A stretch of 64,000 nt of DNA, from assembly GCA_051294375.1 (NCBI GenBank), contig CM119267.1:2519315-2583314 (forward strand), read 5' to 3'. Made by a program: the position numbers and the translations under genes. This stretch comes from Paraspadella gotoi (taxonomy: Eukaryota; Chaetognatha). Every line of letters begins with the position of its first letter. Positions within the stretch are counted from its first letter, which is position 1. Positions 32,571-44,908 of the stretch are shown here, in pieces. The notes beneath the pieces were generated by a model. It was given only the letters and a program-made list of their open reading frames with translations. It was not told the origin of the DNA and did no database searches.

Positions 32571-33364
32571 GAGTAATTATAGGATTTCCCTTAAACAAGC
32601 TGTAATTGAGAAGATTGCGTCACTTGAGGGGGTGAAGGTGAGCTTGTTATTAGATTCATTAATATAAATATCCATTGAAAACAAGTTTTGTATCAACGAT
32701 TAAATTCTAGCCAAAAAAAAAAGTGTGATATCAACCTGATCAGGGATTTAAAATTTAAAACAATGTTGAGCAAACAATGTTCGGATCTGCCTAGCGGAAT
32801 TAATTAATTAATTAATGATAAATTAATTAATTTAATTCAGAACTTAATAATCTTAAATGTAATAGATTAATTATAATTAATTAAGTTAATCGGACGCATC
32901 CGGTAGAGAGAGAGAGACGAGAGAGAGGATTTCCATTGAAAAAAGCCCGCCGCTCGACGTGGAGTGGGAGGCGACGGGACTGAATAACGAAGGGAATGAA
33001 AGATGAATGAATCACTGAACGCGGCGAAGGGGGAAGGAAATGAGGGTTTGGGGGTGAGGGGTGATGGGGGGAGGAAGAGAAGAAAAATCCCCCCAAAATG
33101 GAATTGAATAAAAGTTCCAGAGTCAATCTCTTCTCGGTTTTTGACGAGAGAGCGACCGGGCGACCCCCCCCCTCGGGTGCGGCGCGGTGACTCGAGGAAA
33201 TGAATCGTTGTGAGACTCGGGATGTGAGATGTGAACTTTTATTTGCGTCAGTGAATGCGGATATCACGAGGAAAGATTTCTCTTCCTCCGTGAAAATCTC
33301 ATGTCCTCTCTCTTGCGTTCGCCTCTTTGCTTTCACGAGGCACGATCTGAGGTGAAAAGGTTGA

Positions 33365-33545
33365 CACGGAAAAAGGAAAAAAAGGAAAAAAAGGAAAAAA
33401 GGGAAAAGGGAAAAGGGAAAAGGGAAAAGGGAAAAGGGAAAAGGGAAAAGAAACAAGAAACAAGAAACAAGAAACAAGAAACAAGAAACAATAAAAAAGA
33501 AACAAAAAGAAAAAAAAGGAAAATTAAAAAGAATAAAAAAGAAAA
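33365..33545. repeat. GGGAAAA / AAGAAAC heptamer arrays
   Basis: GGAAAAAA units become GGGAAAA heptamers (about eight), then CAAGAAA heptamers (about six), then A-rich DNA. Frames through it are not genes. Confidence 0.9.
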
Positions 33546-33552
33546 ATAAATT

Positions 33553-33660
33553 GTTTGTGCCCCTCTTTTTCCCTCTGCCATGCTCCTATTTTCTCTGCCA
33601 TGCCCCTTCTTTCTTCTATACCATGCCCCTCCTTTCTCCTCTGCCATGTTCACCCAGTTC
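33553..33660. repeat. CTCTGCCATGCCCCTTCTTT tandem repeat
   Basis: Four or five units of about 22-28 bases (CCATGCTCCTATTTTCTCTG, CCATGCCCCTTCTTTCTTCT, CCATGCCCCTCCTTTCTCCT). Confidence 0.75.
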
Positions 33661-33849
33661 ATCATCACCCGCTCATTTCATTTTTTATTCCATTCCACCA
33701 CCAAAATCCTTTTCACTCTCTTCTCCTTTTTTATCTCGATTTGAACCGCAGAATCTTTTTTTCCTTCGAAATTCAAGCGAAGACATAAAAATAAATGAGG
33801 CGCGCGATTTTTGCGGCTCGAGTTCTTTTGGGCCTATGAGTTCGAGCAG

Positions 33850-33925
33850 GATAAGGGCGGACTCTCGGGTAAGGCTTTGGGGTAAGGGTAAGGGTAAGGG
33901 CGGACTCTCGGGTAAGGCTTTTGAG
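33850..33925 (+). repeat. GGGTAA array with a 23-base direct repeat
   Basis: GTAAGGGTAAGGGTAAGG sits between two copies of a segment starting GGGCGGACTCTCGGGTAAGG (about 33855 and 33898). Confidence 0.8.
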
Positions 33926-34057
33926 CACTCGAGTTGGGCTGGCAGCTCAAAACCCCGGCACCGCGCGTCAACCTTCTCCCAGCGCCTCGCCGGTGCCATT
34001 TCAGATTCCAGCCAGTTTACTGGATGAGGACGATGCTGTCAAGCTGTCTGCTTTGGC

Positions 34058-34224
34058 GTCGTCGTCATCGTCATTTTCGTCGTCGTCATCGTCGTCTTCA
34101 TCTTCGTCGTCATTATCGTCGTCTTCGTCATCTTCGTCGTCGTCATCTTCGTCGTTGTCGTCATCGTCGTCATCGTCGTCTTTGTCGTCATTTTCGTCGT
34201 CGTCGTCATCTTCGTCGTCGTTGA
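34058..34224. repeat. TCG/TCA triplet array
   Basis: TCGTCGTCATCGTCGTCTTC-type triplets. Poly-Ser (plus) and poly-Asp (minus) frames are repeat translation. Confidence 0.95.
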
Positions 34225-34639
34225 CCGTGAGAGCCAAATCAAAACAAAAACATATTTCGAATCAATGACAAGTAGCGGTGACATCGACCGAAGCTTGTGA
34301 AAACGCGTCTGACATGAAAAAAAAATAAACAAAAATCCCTTTGATAATTCAGACAAAGATATTGTACTAATTCACAAATAGACTAATTTAAAAGCTTCCT
34401 TGTCAAAAACAGCAGGTAGAAAAATATTTTTTTTCTGAAATAAAACAAACAATTTGACAGTTAAAACGATAAAAAGATAAACAGATAAAACGATAAAAGA
34501 AACAATTTGATATTCAAACGATAAATGAGCATTGAGCTAATAGCTAATAGCACTAAAAAAAAGATAATTCCCAAAAAAAGATCACTGTGATTGTGATGCC
34601 AAAAAAATCATTCCAGCTTGGAAAAGGTCCGGACCTTCA

Positions 34640-34830
34640 AAGTTTTCCACGACGGTTAACGCTCCCGATTGGTCACGTGTTGATGGCTTAACCAATGAGC
34701 CACCTGGTTACGACTGAGAGAGAGCAATGTCTTATGCTTTTAGGCGGAGTGAACCAAGGCAACGCCCTCTACAGAATCACGGACAAACCTTCCCTCGTCA
34801 AATGAGATGTAAAGTTCCGTGAATAATGAT
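34640..34830 (-). repeat. tRNA-derived SINE family A, copy
   Basis: On the minus strand GGTGGCTCATTGGTTAAGCC provides a good A-box (TGGCTCATTGG); the B-box is eroded. Flanking words AACCAGGTGGCTCATTG and TCACTCCGCCTAAAAGC match the copy at 53590-53885. Confidence 0.55.
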
Positions 34831-35104
34831 CGAAAATGTTCACGGCTCTGACGAGACAAGACTACAACAAAATCAATAATGATAGGGACAATCACAAAAA
34901 TGAAAAGAGAAATAAAAGGGATAAGGCCATAAGTTAATATTAATTCAAAAATAATTTTAAAAAATTCTAAAATAATAATAATAAATATAATAAGAATTAA
35001 GAAACAAGCGCAAAAAAAAAAGGCTCAAAATGAGATAAGAGAGAAGCGAGAAAATGATGTTTTTCTTTTTTTTTTTATCACATTTTTTATGATTTCTTGG
35101 GAAA

Positions 35105-35265
35105 AAAGAGAAATTCGCTTAATCAGCTAAACGAAGAAGGAAAGAGAGAAAAGTGGAGAGTCGAGGGAGGAAGGAGAAAAGAAGAGAGCAGGAAAGGAAA
35201 CAGAAAGGTAAGTCGAGGGAGGAAGGAGAAAAGAAGAGAGGAGGAAAGGAAAAGGGAAGGTAAGT
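35105..35265. repeat. Purine-rich direct repeat (GGTAAGTCGAGGGAGG)
   Basis: GAAGAGAGCAGGAAAGGAAA and related words occur twice about 55 bases apart within a purine-rich tract. Confidence 0.6.
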
Positions 35266-35379
35266 CAGGTAAGGCTTCAAGATTAGATCAATGTGAATTG
35301 AAAGAGAGAAAGTTTGCTGTCTTCAACTCCAAATTTCATTGGACAAATTTTTAAACATCAAATCTAATCAAGTAGACGT

Positions 35380-35396
35380 GTCTCTCTCTCTCTCTT

Positions 35397-35446
<50 letters not shown>

Positions 35447-35875
35447 CCTTTCTCTGGCCCCCCTCTCTCGTCTGTTCCCTTGGTTTTTTTCGCTGCGCAG
35501 AGATTCCCCAACTTTTTTACGATCGGTCAAAGACCTTTTTAATGTGGACACAACAGATATTTCTGGACCCAGATCCTCGTACAACCGCCTTCCGCTCCCC
35601 CCTGTCTCTTCTTCTCTCTCCCCTCTTCTATCTCTCTCTCTCTCTCCGTGAAGGACGGAACGAAATACGCTAGCGAAACAAATGAGAGAGAAGATAAGGA
35701 CGCATTCAAACAATTAAATCGATGGGAGAGAGAGAAAAGGGAGAGATGAGAGAGAGAGAAGAGAACGAGAGAGAGAGGAGAGATAGAGGAGGAGCATAGA
35801 GAAGAGAGAAGAGGAAAGAGAGGAGGAGATCGACAGAGAGGAAGAGATGAAGAGAAGAGAGAGAAGAGAGCAGCC

Positions 35876-35906
<31 letters not shown>

Positions 35907-35997
35907 TGACAGAGAATAGACAAAGAGAAGAGAAAAAGAGAGAGAGATTGACAGAGAAATAAGACAAAGATAGAGAGAGAGAGATGAGAGAGAGCTA

Positions 35998-36028
<31 letters not shown>

Positions 36029-36030
36029 AG
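35380..36030. repeat. CT then GA microsatellites
   Basis: CT array 35380-35450, a mixed unique core around 35460-35690, then long interrupted GA 35725-36030. Confidence 0.95.
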
Positions 36031-36654
36031 AGCTGGCCCGGCCGTTGTTTTGAGATCGCAGTTCCTCGGGTTTAAAACTGAGCTATCAACATTCAACAAT
36101 CCCAATGGAATTGTTTTCCTCGTCTTCTTTATGTGGGTTGTCGTCGTTTGGGTCGTCGTCGTTGGTCGTCGTCGTTGTCGTTGTTTATTGTGGCCGGAGA
36201 CAGTGACGAGCGGATATCTTGACGATTTTTCGACAACCGTTCACAACAAAATCCCGCAAGCTGCTTTTTATCGCTTACAGTTGCCAACGGTTATATCACG
36301 AAATCCAAACTGTTCTTTAATTCCATTTACATATTGTAGCAGTTTAGATTAGTTCTCATATATTTTGGTACTGTTTATATAGTAGTCCTTTTTTTAAATT
36401 TTAGCAATACTTTTTATAGGGTTTTAATAATAATTTATTTTTTTCAATTAATATTCGAATATTTCATTGTGGTATTGTAGCTTTACAAATGAAATTATTT
36501 TTCTTGTCATCCTATTTCCTCTTTCTCCCTTTTCCCCTCCCTCCTCCTCTTCCCCCTCCTCCTCCACTTCATCTCCTCCTGCATCATCAAAGGAACCGAT
36601 CCGCGACGAACTCAATTTCGTTTTCGCCGAAATCGAACCATCACGATTTTTGCG

Positions 36655-36735
36655 CTGATGGCGGATGGCGGATGGCAGGCGGATAGCAGGCGAATGGAAG
36701 GCGGAAAGCGGGCGGGAGGGCGGGCGGATGACAGA
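36655..36735 (+). repeat. GGCGGATGGCAG minisatellite
   Basis: Decaying units GATGGCGGATGGCGGATGGC, AGGCGGATAGCAGGCGAATG, GAAGGCGGAAAGCGGGCGGG. Confidence 0.75.
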
Positions 36736-37310
36736 CGAACCGGGACGGACAGCGTTCTCGAAATCGTTCCCTGGGGTGACTTTGCAATGGTTGCCAGTCT
36801 ATGCTAAACTTAAACCCTTCTTGTCTTTGGCACAATTTACGCGATTGCGAAATGATACCCAAGACTGGAGTTCTACCCATTTTTGTTTTGATTGTGCTCT
36901 TGCAATAAGAAGCCAATAAAATACAGAATCCAGATTGTTCAAGAATGTAATACTTTCACCCCAGACAATGAAAGGGCGAATTCACGAGACCGTGTTACGG
37001 GGCTAATGATCTTACCCACCTTCCATATTCTTCTGGCACCATTTAAGATAAATCTTAGTGGTCTAATAATCTTAATGTTGTGATAATCTTGACTGGCAAC
37101 CTTTGACAAATGGCACTAAGATAAATCTTAGATACTTGCAATTCATGGCGTCCAGCGTTTCGTCTCAAACGTTTTTTTCGGGTTAGTCCGGCTTAAGCGG
37201 ATCGACCGATGTTGTTGTCCATTGTGATCCAGAGAGCAACGATCTTTTGGTCTTTTTTCATTATCGAAAACACCTTTCACTTTTCCTCCTCTCCGCACGG
37301 CGTTGCAGCA

Positions 37311-37379
37311 CGACGGGGCAGTACGACGGAGCAGCGAATCTCAAGAGTGCAATAGTGAAAGAGTACCGTTTCCCTGTAG
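37311..37379 (+). CDS. Possible orphan exon
   Basis: A CT-rich run (TTTTCCTCCTCTCC) leads to CGTTGCAG|, followed by 23 codons open in one frame (including DGAANLKSAIVKEYRFPV) up to CTGTAG|GTTTTT. Natural composition but short, and the frame has no identified partner. Confidence 0.22.
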
Positions 37380-37504
37380 GTTTTTTTTTAATGCTCCGAC
37401 AAGGCAACAGAGAATTAACCGTTATTTAAAAATTTCCCATGACTCACGAATAATAATTGGGGTTAGGAATTAGATTAGGGATTAGGTTAGTGATTAAAGT
37501 TAAA

Positions 37505-38225
37505 ATTAAACAGAAATGTGGCTCTCAGGATAAATAGAGCTGATCTTTGGCCTCGTCTTCCTTCTTCTTCTTCTTCTTCTTCTCCTTCTTCTTCTTCTGA
37601 CACCGAGTAAAATTAAACAGAAATAGGGCGCTCTGGAAAAATAGAGCCGATCTTTGGCCTCATCTTCTTTCTTTGATACTCATAGTGGCACCGAGTAAAA
37701 TTAAACAGAAATGGGGCGCTCAGGGAAAATAGAGCCAATCTTTGGCCTCATCTTCCTTCTTCGGTACTCATAGTGACACCGAGTATAATTAAACAGAAAT
37801 GGGCATTCTGGGAAAATAGAGAAGATCTTTGGCCTCGTCTTCCTTCTTTGATACTCATCGTGACACCGATAAAATTAAACAGAAATGGGGTGCTCAGGGA
37901 AAATAAAGCTGATCTTTGGCCTCGTCTTCCTTCTTCGATACTCATAGTGACACCGAGTAAAATTAAACAGTAATAGGGCGCTCTGGGAAAATACACCGAT
38001 CTTTGGCCTTGTCTTCTTTCTTTGATACTCATAGAGACACCGAGTATAATTAAACAGAAATGGGCATTCTGGGAAAATAAAGCCGATCTTTGGCCTCGTC
38101 TTCCTTCTTCGATACTCATAGTGACACCGAGTAAAATTAAACAGAAATGGGGCGCTCAGGGAAAATAGAGCTGATCTTTGGCCTTGTCTTCCTTCTTCGA
38201 TACTCATAGTGACACCGAGTAAAAT
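37505..38225. repeat. Minisatellite, about 88-bp unit, eight copies
   Basis: Each unit contains AAATTAAACAGAAATGGG, a GCGCTC(A/T)GGGAAAATAGA segment, GATCTTTGGCCTCGTCTTCC, TTCTT(C/T)GATACTCATAGTG and ACACCGAGT. Copies are roughly 85-92 bases and differ by 5-15 percent. A (TTC)n expansion occurs inside the first unit (37558-37596). The minus strand stays open through several units. Confidence 0.9.
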
Positions 38226-38494
38226 GTTTCGTTCTTCGTCGTTAAACGGATTTTGTTCGCCTCATCTGAAGATTTAATGAGGCGAACCTTATTTTTTTTT
38301 CTCTTTAACATAAATGTTACTATCGGAAGAAAAAAAATCACATAATCGTTATAAAGCTCAAAATTTTTTTTTGTCCCTTTTTTTTGTCAAATTGTCTTTT
38401 AAGAGTTTTTCTTCTAGTTAGTATGAATATTGAATAGTTAGTTTTTCGCGTTCAAAAATCAGTTCAAAATTTCAGGATGTGTTAAGTACATTCG

Positions 38495-39313
38495 CTGTCT
38501 CTTTCTCTCTCTCTCTCTCTCTCTCACTCTCTCTCCTCTCTCTCTCTCTCTCTCCCTCTCTCTCTGTCTCTCTCTCTCTCTCTCTTCTTCCTCATTCCGT
38601 TCCTTCCAACAGTTTCACTTCCGCATTTCCCTAAAGACTTTTCTTTTGTAGTTTCTTCTCTTTAGGCAGTTTTATTTCCTCCCCTCTCTTTCCCCTCTCT
38701 CTTTATTTCCTCCCCTCTCTTTCCCCTCTTTCTTTATTTCCTCCCTTCTCTTTAACCTCTCTCTTTATTTTAACTTTTCTCTTCTCTTCACTTTTTTAAC
38801 TCACTTCTCTTTCTTTTCTTCTTTTTATTTCCTTTTTTCGCAACTTTTCGCATTCACACGCCCATTTTAATTTCGACTTTTCCTTTCACTATTTACTTCT
38901 TTCTCCTTATGCCTTAATTCCTTAATATCTTCTCAGCTTTTCCTTTCCTTTCCTTTCTTTTTCCCTCTCCTCTCTCTTTCCTCTCCTCAGTCCAATTTCT
39001 TTCACTTTTTCTCATCTTTCCCTTCGCTATTAAGAAGTTTCTAAGCGTTGATGCGAACTAAAAACTCGTCTGTGGATTGCGGGGAGAGAGGAGAGAGAGA
39101 GAGAGAGAGGACGAGAGAGAGGACTGAGAGAGAGAGAGAGAGAGAGAGAGAAGTTAGAGAGTAAAGAGAGAGAAGAGAGAGGAGAATTGTCAACAGTAAA
39201 CTTAAGGGCAATCAGCTTTTTAACTGGCCCTTTGGCTGAAGTTTGTGTAGCGTATTAATGCCAAATACCTATTATTCTTGCCTTTCACCGTTTAGTATTT
39301 GTGGTTCAGACTG

Positions 39314-39355
<42 letters not shown>
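38495..39355. repeat. CT-rich and GA microsatellites
   Basis: CT arrays 38500-38590, TTTATTTCCTCCCCTCTCTT units repeated three times (38665-38765), GA arrays 39088-39185 and 39319-39352, with short unique spacers. Confidence 0.9.
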
Positions 39356-39769
39356 CAAAACTCAAGATTTTAGCCAAACTTGGATCGAAATTGTAAGTAA
39401 AGATGAATCAAAAGATAGACGAGAAGCAAATGTATAGATTTGAAGAGAAAAAGAAGGAAAAATCGATAGAAAAAACGAGAGAAAAAAAAGAAAAAAGGGG
39501 AAAAAAGAAAAAATAACATGAAAAGGAAAGAAATGACGCTAAAAGCGGCATAACTCAAGCGCGAAAGGACAGGTAGTGGCCTCTGTGGACTAATTGTGGA
39601 AGTTCGAGCTAAACCAAAAAAAAAAAGAGCAGCTATGAAAACGAAGCTTTTTTTAGCTCAAAAGATACGTGATTCAAAAAAAAAACTTGTTTTTCCTTGC
39701 GTGAGACCCTATAGCGAATGCTTTACTCTTTAACTTTCTTAACACATTATTGAATTCAAATATGAATTT

Positions 39770-39945
39770 GGCACAATAAATATGAAATTATCCATTCATT
39801 TAATTAATAATTAGGCGATCTTGCCCCTATGGTATAATGGCATAGCAGGCCTTTGCCAGCTCATGATTAGGTTTTAATCACTTATGATTAGGTTTTAATC
39901 ACTTATGAGTTATGATTAGGTTTTAATCACTTAATTGGCTTAAAA
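39770..39945 (-). repeat. Truncated family X copy and 22-bp tandem repeat
   Basis: GAAATTATCCATTCATTTAA to GGCATAGCAGGCCTTTGCCA matches family X (39775-39862). It is followed by three copies of TGATTAGGTTTTAATCACTTA (39863-39932). Confidence 0.75.
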
Positions 39946-40002
39946 AACTTTATTCAAAGAAAATTGTTACACCTAGTCGTTTCTTTAGCATTTCTTTTTA
40001 GT

Positions 40003-40262
40003 CACGTGACTGTCTATCCTTCTGCCTCTCCGTCTGTCCGTCTTACTATCTGACGGACTATCTTTAGTCATGGCTCCGTGGCGTGACTATAATTCACATT
40101 GCGGCCTGTCTAATAGTGTCTAATAGTGTCTATCTATCCTTCTGCCTCTCCGTATGTCCGTCTTACTATCTGACGGACTATCTTTAGTCATGGCTTCGGG
40201 GCGTGACTATAATTCACACTGCGGTCTGTCTATCTATTCTTCTGCCTTTCCGTATGTCCATC
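40003..40262. repeat. Tandem repeat of about 115 bp, 2.3 copies
   Basis: Each unit reads TATCCTTCTGCCTCTCCGTC, GTCCGTCTTACTATCTGACG, GACTATCTTTAGTCATGGCT, GGCGTGACTATAATTCACA. The second unit is offset by a TAATAGTGTC triplication. Confidence 0.85.
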
Positions 40263-40789
40263 CAATTAAAGTAATGAACTGAAAATCCTATTTCTGAAAA
40301 ACAATGAAAAACGAAAAAAAGCTTTTTTTTCGGTTCAGAGGGATGTACGGACGATGGGACGGACAGACGGACGGACGAATGTAAGGACAGACTCAATTTC
40401 CCATTTTCCTCATCGACTTCGGTTATTTCTTCAGCTTTTCATGTAGTTCCTTTTTAAAAAGCCGACCCTTGACATTTTTCGTTCTCTTTGTCGTCGTCGT
40501 CGTTTTCTCTCTTTTTCTCTTTCTTCTCAAACGTCCTTGTAGTCGTTGTTGTCGTCGTTGTCGTCGTTATCTTCAATTTTCCCGCCAAAACGTCCTTGTC
40601 GTCTTCTTTGTCATCATTGACTTTTTAATTCTTATCATTATTTTCTTTTCGACTTATCACTTTAACATTAAAGTTTTTTTGTGCTATTAATTGAAGGTTC
40701 TAACTTTCTCGGTTTTCTAATAATTTCAATTTAAATCCAATTATGATTAAAAAAAGATAATTCTCCTTTATTCCTGTTTAAATGTTTAT

Positions 40790-42424
40790 CATTATCATCA
40801 TCACCAACCCCATCGTCATTAACGAAATTAATTTTATCCTCGTTATCATCATCATCATCATTATCATCACCGTTATCATCATCGCGCCCGTCAAGCGAGT
40901 CACAAGCTCTTAAATTTCTGGGTCGACCCTTTTTAAACTTTTCGTCGTCGTCGTCGTCGTCATAATCTTTTTTTCTTTTTCTTTTGTTGTCGGCCTCAAC
41001 TTCAGTCTTGTCATCTTCCTGTCATTGTTTTTCAAGTAGTGGTCTTGAAGGTTGTCACCAATTTTATTGTTCTTGCCGTCATCATCCTTGTTGTAATTGC
41101 CCTTGGCGTCGTTGTCTTCAGCATATACTTTGTCGACTTTGTCGTCGTCTTCATCATCGTCGTCGTCATCTTCATCTTCGTCATCCTCTTCGTCGTCGTC
41201 GTCGTCGTCTCATTCGTCATCGTCATCGTCTTTTCTTCGTTCGCGTCCTCATCATCTTTCATCTTCGTTATCCTCTTCGTCGTCGCTCATCGTCTTGCTT
41301 CTTCGTCGTCATCTTCGGTCATCCTCTTCGTCGTCGTCATCTCGTCGTCATCTTAATCTTCGTCATTCTCTTAACGTCGTCGTCATCGTCGTCGTCCTCA
41401 TCTCGTCGCATCTTCATCATCCTCTTCGTCGTCGTCATCGTCGTCATTCTCTCGTCATCATCTTCGTCGCTCGTCCTCATCCTCTTCGTCATATCGTCTT
41501 CTTTTTCTCGTCGGTTGTTGTCCTCATCATTCTTTTTCGTCATCCTTCTTCGTCCGTCGTCAGTTCGTCGTCGTCCTCAATCGTCGTCAATCATTGTCTT
41601 CTTCTTCGTCGTCGTCCTCATCATCTTCTATCTTCGTCATTCTCTTCGTCGTCGTCATCGTCTTTATCTTCGTCGTGTTCCTCATCCTCTTCGTCATCAT
41701 CGTCTTCTTCTTTCGTCGTCGCCTCACTCTTCACTTCGTCATCCTCGTCTCGTCGTCGTCGTCCTCATCGTCTCGCATCGTTCATCGTCTTCTTCTTCGT
41801 CGTCGTGCAACTCATCATCTTCATCTTCGTCATTCATCTTCGTCGTCGTCATTCGTCATTCTTACTTCGTTTCGATCGTCTTCCATCATCTCATCTTCGT
41901 CGTCATCCTATACTTCGTGAATTTCAGTCTTATGCGCATTCCCTCGTCTCATCGTTCGTTCTCGTCGTCTCTCATCAATCACTCATTCTCTTCATCTGGT
42001 CGATCTCCAACTCGCTCATCTCTCGTCCCTATCGTCTGCGTCACTGATTCATGTCTTCTTCTTCGTCTTCGTCCTCATCATCTTCATACTCTCGTCATCC
42101 TCTATCGTGTCGTCGTCGTCAGGTGCCTAATCGTGTCATCATCGTCTTCATGCTTCGTCGTCGTCTTCCCTCATCATCATCTTCATCTTCGTCATCTCTT
42201 CCGTCGTTCGTCATCGCTTACATTCGTCGTGTCCTCATCCCTCTCGTCCTCGTCTCCTCTTCAGTCATCGTCCTCAGTCACTGATCTTCGTCATCCTACT
42301 TCTTTCGTCCGTCTCATCGTCATCGTCCTTCATCTTCGTCGTCGTCCTCATACATCTTCATCTTCGGTCACCTCTCGTATCGCTCGGTCGTCGTCTGTTC
42401 GTTCGTCGTCCTTGTCGTCGAACT
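40790..42424. repeat. ATC and TCG/TCA triplet array (1.6 kb)
   Basis: ATC triplets (40790-40885) are followed by a long TCGTCGTC/ATCTTCGTC array to 42424. The array acquires single-base insertions from about 41280 onward. The 486-codon Ser/Arg/His-rich frame is repeat translation. The landmark CAGCATATACTTTGTCGACT at 41118 recurs at 46131. Confidence 0.9.
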
Positions 42425-42588
42425 TGAAGATTGAAAATGTTTAATTTTCGCGTGCAAAGGTTTGCTGCCGGGAAGGGAAAGCCTCTCGGCGGGCTCCTCT
42501 CAGCGGGTGTCGACCGCCGAAACACATTTGCAAAAATATCAATTTCCGCTTTCAATTCCTCTCTTCTCTCTCCTCTCTCTCTCTTTCT

Positions 42589-42619
<31 letters not shown>

Positions 42620-43191
42620 CTCTCCCCTCTCTCTCTCTCTCTCTCTCTCAACCCCTGGCGCGAGAGAGAGAGAGACCCGCCATCCAACTCGTCTCTTCTC
42701 ATAACACTCCCCCCCCTTCATCCAAAATGAATCACATTGGCCGTCACGACCGAAATTTCCTCGTCACACAAATATTTATCACGAAATGAAAATGAGGCAT
42801 CTTGGGGACGAAGGTGGCAAAAGGACTTTCTGAAATCAAAGTTTAACTGATTTTAAGATGGAAACTTTATTTAACTTATTTTAAGTATAAAAGTTGCTGA
42901 GTAATAATGATTAAAAATTACTATGTTTAAATTTTTGGCAAAATGATAATAAAGAGTAACTAAAAACAAAAAAGATAAATAAAGACAAAAGGTTAAAACT
43001 GTTTGAGCGAAGACGCGTGGGCGTGACCGTAAGAGGAGAAAAAGGGCCGACGTCCAGACGGCCGTGGATTACGATATCGACGTTGCTGATTTTTTATACC
43101 GCCGTGAACTCGAGAGAAAGACGCGACGACGATGTATAAGGACGATGAAGAAACGTGAAGACGTGAAATATCACAAGAGTCAGAGGAAGTT
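42424..43191 (+). repeat. Duplicated block 3, first copy, left part
   Basis: From ACTTGAAGATTGAAAATGTT through the CT array (42558-42650), AACGATGG-free unique sequence and ATGAATCACATTGGCCGTCA to the word GAGGAAGTT at 43183-43191. It matches 49140-49650, and more loosely 48750-49115. Its left end also matches 46045-46110. The basic 90-codon frame at 43064-43336 overlaps a SINE-like segment and is not conserved in the other copy. Confidence 0.75.
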
Positions 43192-44908
43192 CAATATGAC
43201 GCCGTCAATAAGGGCGCAGTTGAACTGGCATAAGGCGACTAAGTTTCAACGCGCCCTCTTCTGTTCACAAAAGCTGTCTTTTCCCTCTGTTTGGGAATCC
43301 CCCAACCACTATTTTTACGGTGGGAATTACGTTTGAAGCGCTTCTGCCTTATCCACGGCGCGGGGAATCCCCGGCCACTATTTTTGAATGGGATTGACGT
43401 TTTAAGAGCCCTAATCCCAGCCCTGAATATCAATCGATGGGCAAGTCCTCTCTTATAAAAATATTTATAAACTAAAAACATAAAAACCTTAACAATCCTA
43501 ATTCAAAAATAAAATAATTTATTTGCACGTTTAGATTCATTCCTAAACCCTCCTATTTGTATATTCTCTCTCTCTCTCGCGTCTACCTCTCTCTTTTATT
43601 TTCTATTTTCATCTCTCTCTCTCTCTCTCTTTCTCTCTCTTCTCTCTCTCTCTCTTTCAATCTGTATCTCTCTCTTTTTCTCACTCCTATTTCTTTTTTT
43701 TCTTTTTTATTCCTCAGTCTTTCTATCTCTATCTTCTTCTCTTCTTTTTCACTTTATTTTCTTTTTTCTATTTTTATCTCTCTCTCCACTTTCTCACTTT
43801 GTCTCTCTTTCTACCTCTCTCTGCTTTTTTTTTATTTTCATATATCTCTCTCTCTCTGTCTCTGTCTCTCTTTTCTCTCTGTCTCTTCTTCTCTCTTCTT
43901 CTCTCTCTTCTCTCTCTTTGTATCTCTATCTCTTTTTCAATCTATTCTTTTTTTCTATTTTTTTATCTCTCTCTCACTTTCTTTCTCTCTTTGCAGTCTA
44001 CCCTCTCTCTCTCTTCTTTTATTTCATATATATATATCTCTCTCTGTCTGTCTCTTTCTCATGGTATTGGCAGCGTAGTGAAAGTTACATGCAAAAAAAT
44101 TAAAATGTCACTTATGAACAACATCTATCGTAACATTAATTGTGAAAAAGAAATCATTTTATGTTCTTCAATCTTTACGCAGCTAGGCAATATACTTATA
44201 TATATAGTGACTACCTTATAAAAACCAAAACAATTTCAAAAATAGGCTTTTTCAACTTAACCCATTTTTCAAAATGCGCTACGATTCTATTGAAACTTCC
44301 ATATCCAGGCTCAATCACCACCACTTCCCTTACCCACACATAAAATTTTTGATTCCAATCCATCCATCCAATCACGAGTATTTGGAGTATAATGCTAAAG
44401 GGGGATGCGACAGACGGCCACGCAACAGACGGTCGATGGACAGATAGGACGGACAGACGGACACCATATCCCACTCCAATAATACACTTCTATTTTTAAT
44501 TATCTTTTTCTTCTTTTCTTTTTCTTTTTCTTTTCCTATATTTTTTCTTTCTTTCTTTTTTTTCTTACTTTTCTGCTCATTAATATTTCTGTATGATTAA
44601 TTATATTAAAAGAAAGCAAAAAAAAATTCAAATCTGTGACCCTCATTGTTATCGCCCATTGAAGATACCTTGAAGCCCAAAAGAAACAAAGAACGTTTGA
44701 TGAGAGAGAGTAGAGAGAGAGAGAGAGTGGGCCATTTCTCGTCCCCGTCATGAATTGGGGCGGGGATTTGCCTGGGAATGATATCCCCAGCGAAGACCGC
44801 CGCCAGGGACGTAGTTGCGGTGAATTATAGTTATTTTCCCGAAACTGCGCGAAGTTTAACAGTTTAAACTGCCGAGGATATGCGCCCGCGTAATATCTCG
44901 AGGAAGTT
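43192..44908. other. 1.7-kb segment absent from the other copy of block 3
   Basis: Bounded by direct repeats GAGGAAGTT (43183-43191 and 44900-44908). The copy at about 49645 reads straight across with a single GAGGAAGTT. The segment holds a tandem repeat of about 75 bp (43287-43410), CT-rich low complexity (43563-44050), AT-rich DNA and a GGACAGACGG run (about 44420-44462). No transposase frame or clear terminal inverted repeats are seen. Confidence 0.65.

Noticed and set aside
33685-33999. 104-codon minus-strand frame with a true ATG
   Set aside because: Runs through the GGGTAA array and its flanking duplication. No splice partner and no domain.
36641-36919. 84- and 91-codon frames on opposite strands
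   Set aside because: Both run through the GGCGGATGGCAG minisatellite and neither has a domain or splice support.
37748-38207. Minus-strand frames of 110-123 codons with a repeated MSIEEGRRGQRS-like motif
   Set aside because: They follow the ~88-bp minisatellite. Units are not a constant multiple of three and the frame shifts between units.
40984-42444. 486-codon Ser/Arg/His-rich frame
   Set aside because: Translation of the TCG/TCA array. Other frames are equally open on both strands.
43007-43336. Basic 109-codon plus-strand frame
   Set aside because: Overlaps a SINE family B segment. The second copy (about 49480-49650) has frame-disrupting indels and lacks the right-hand part altogether.
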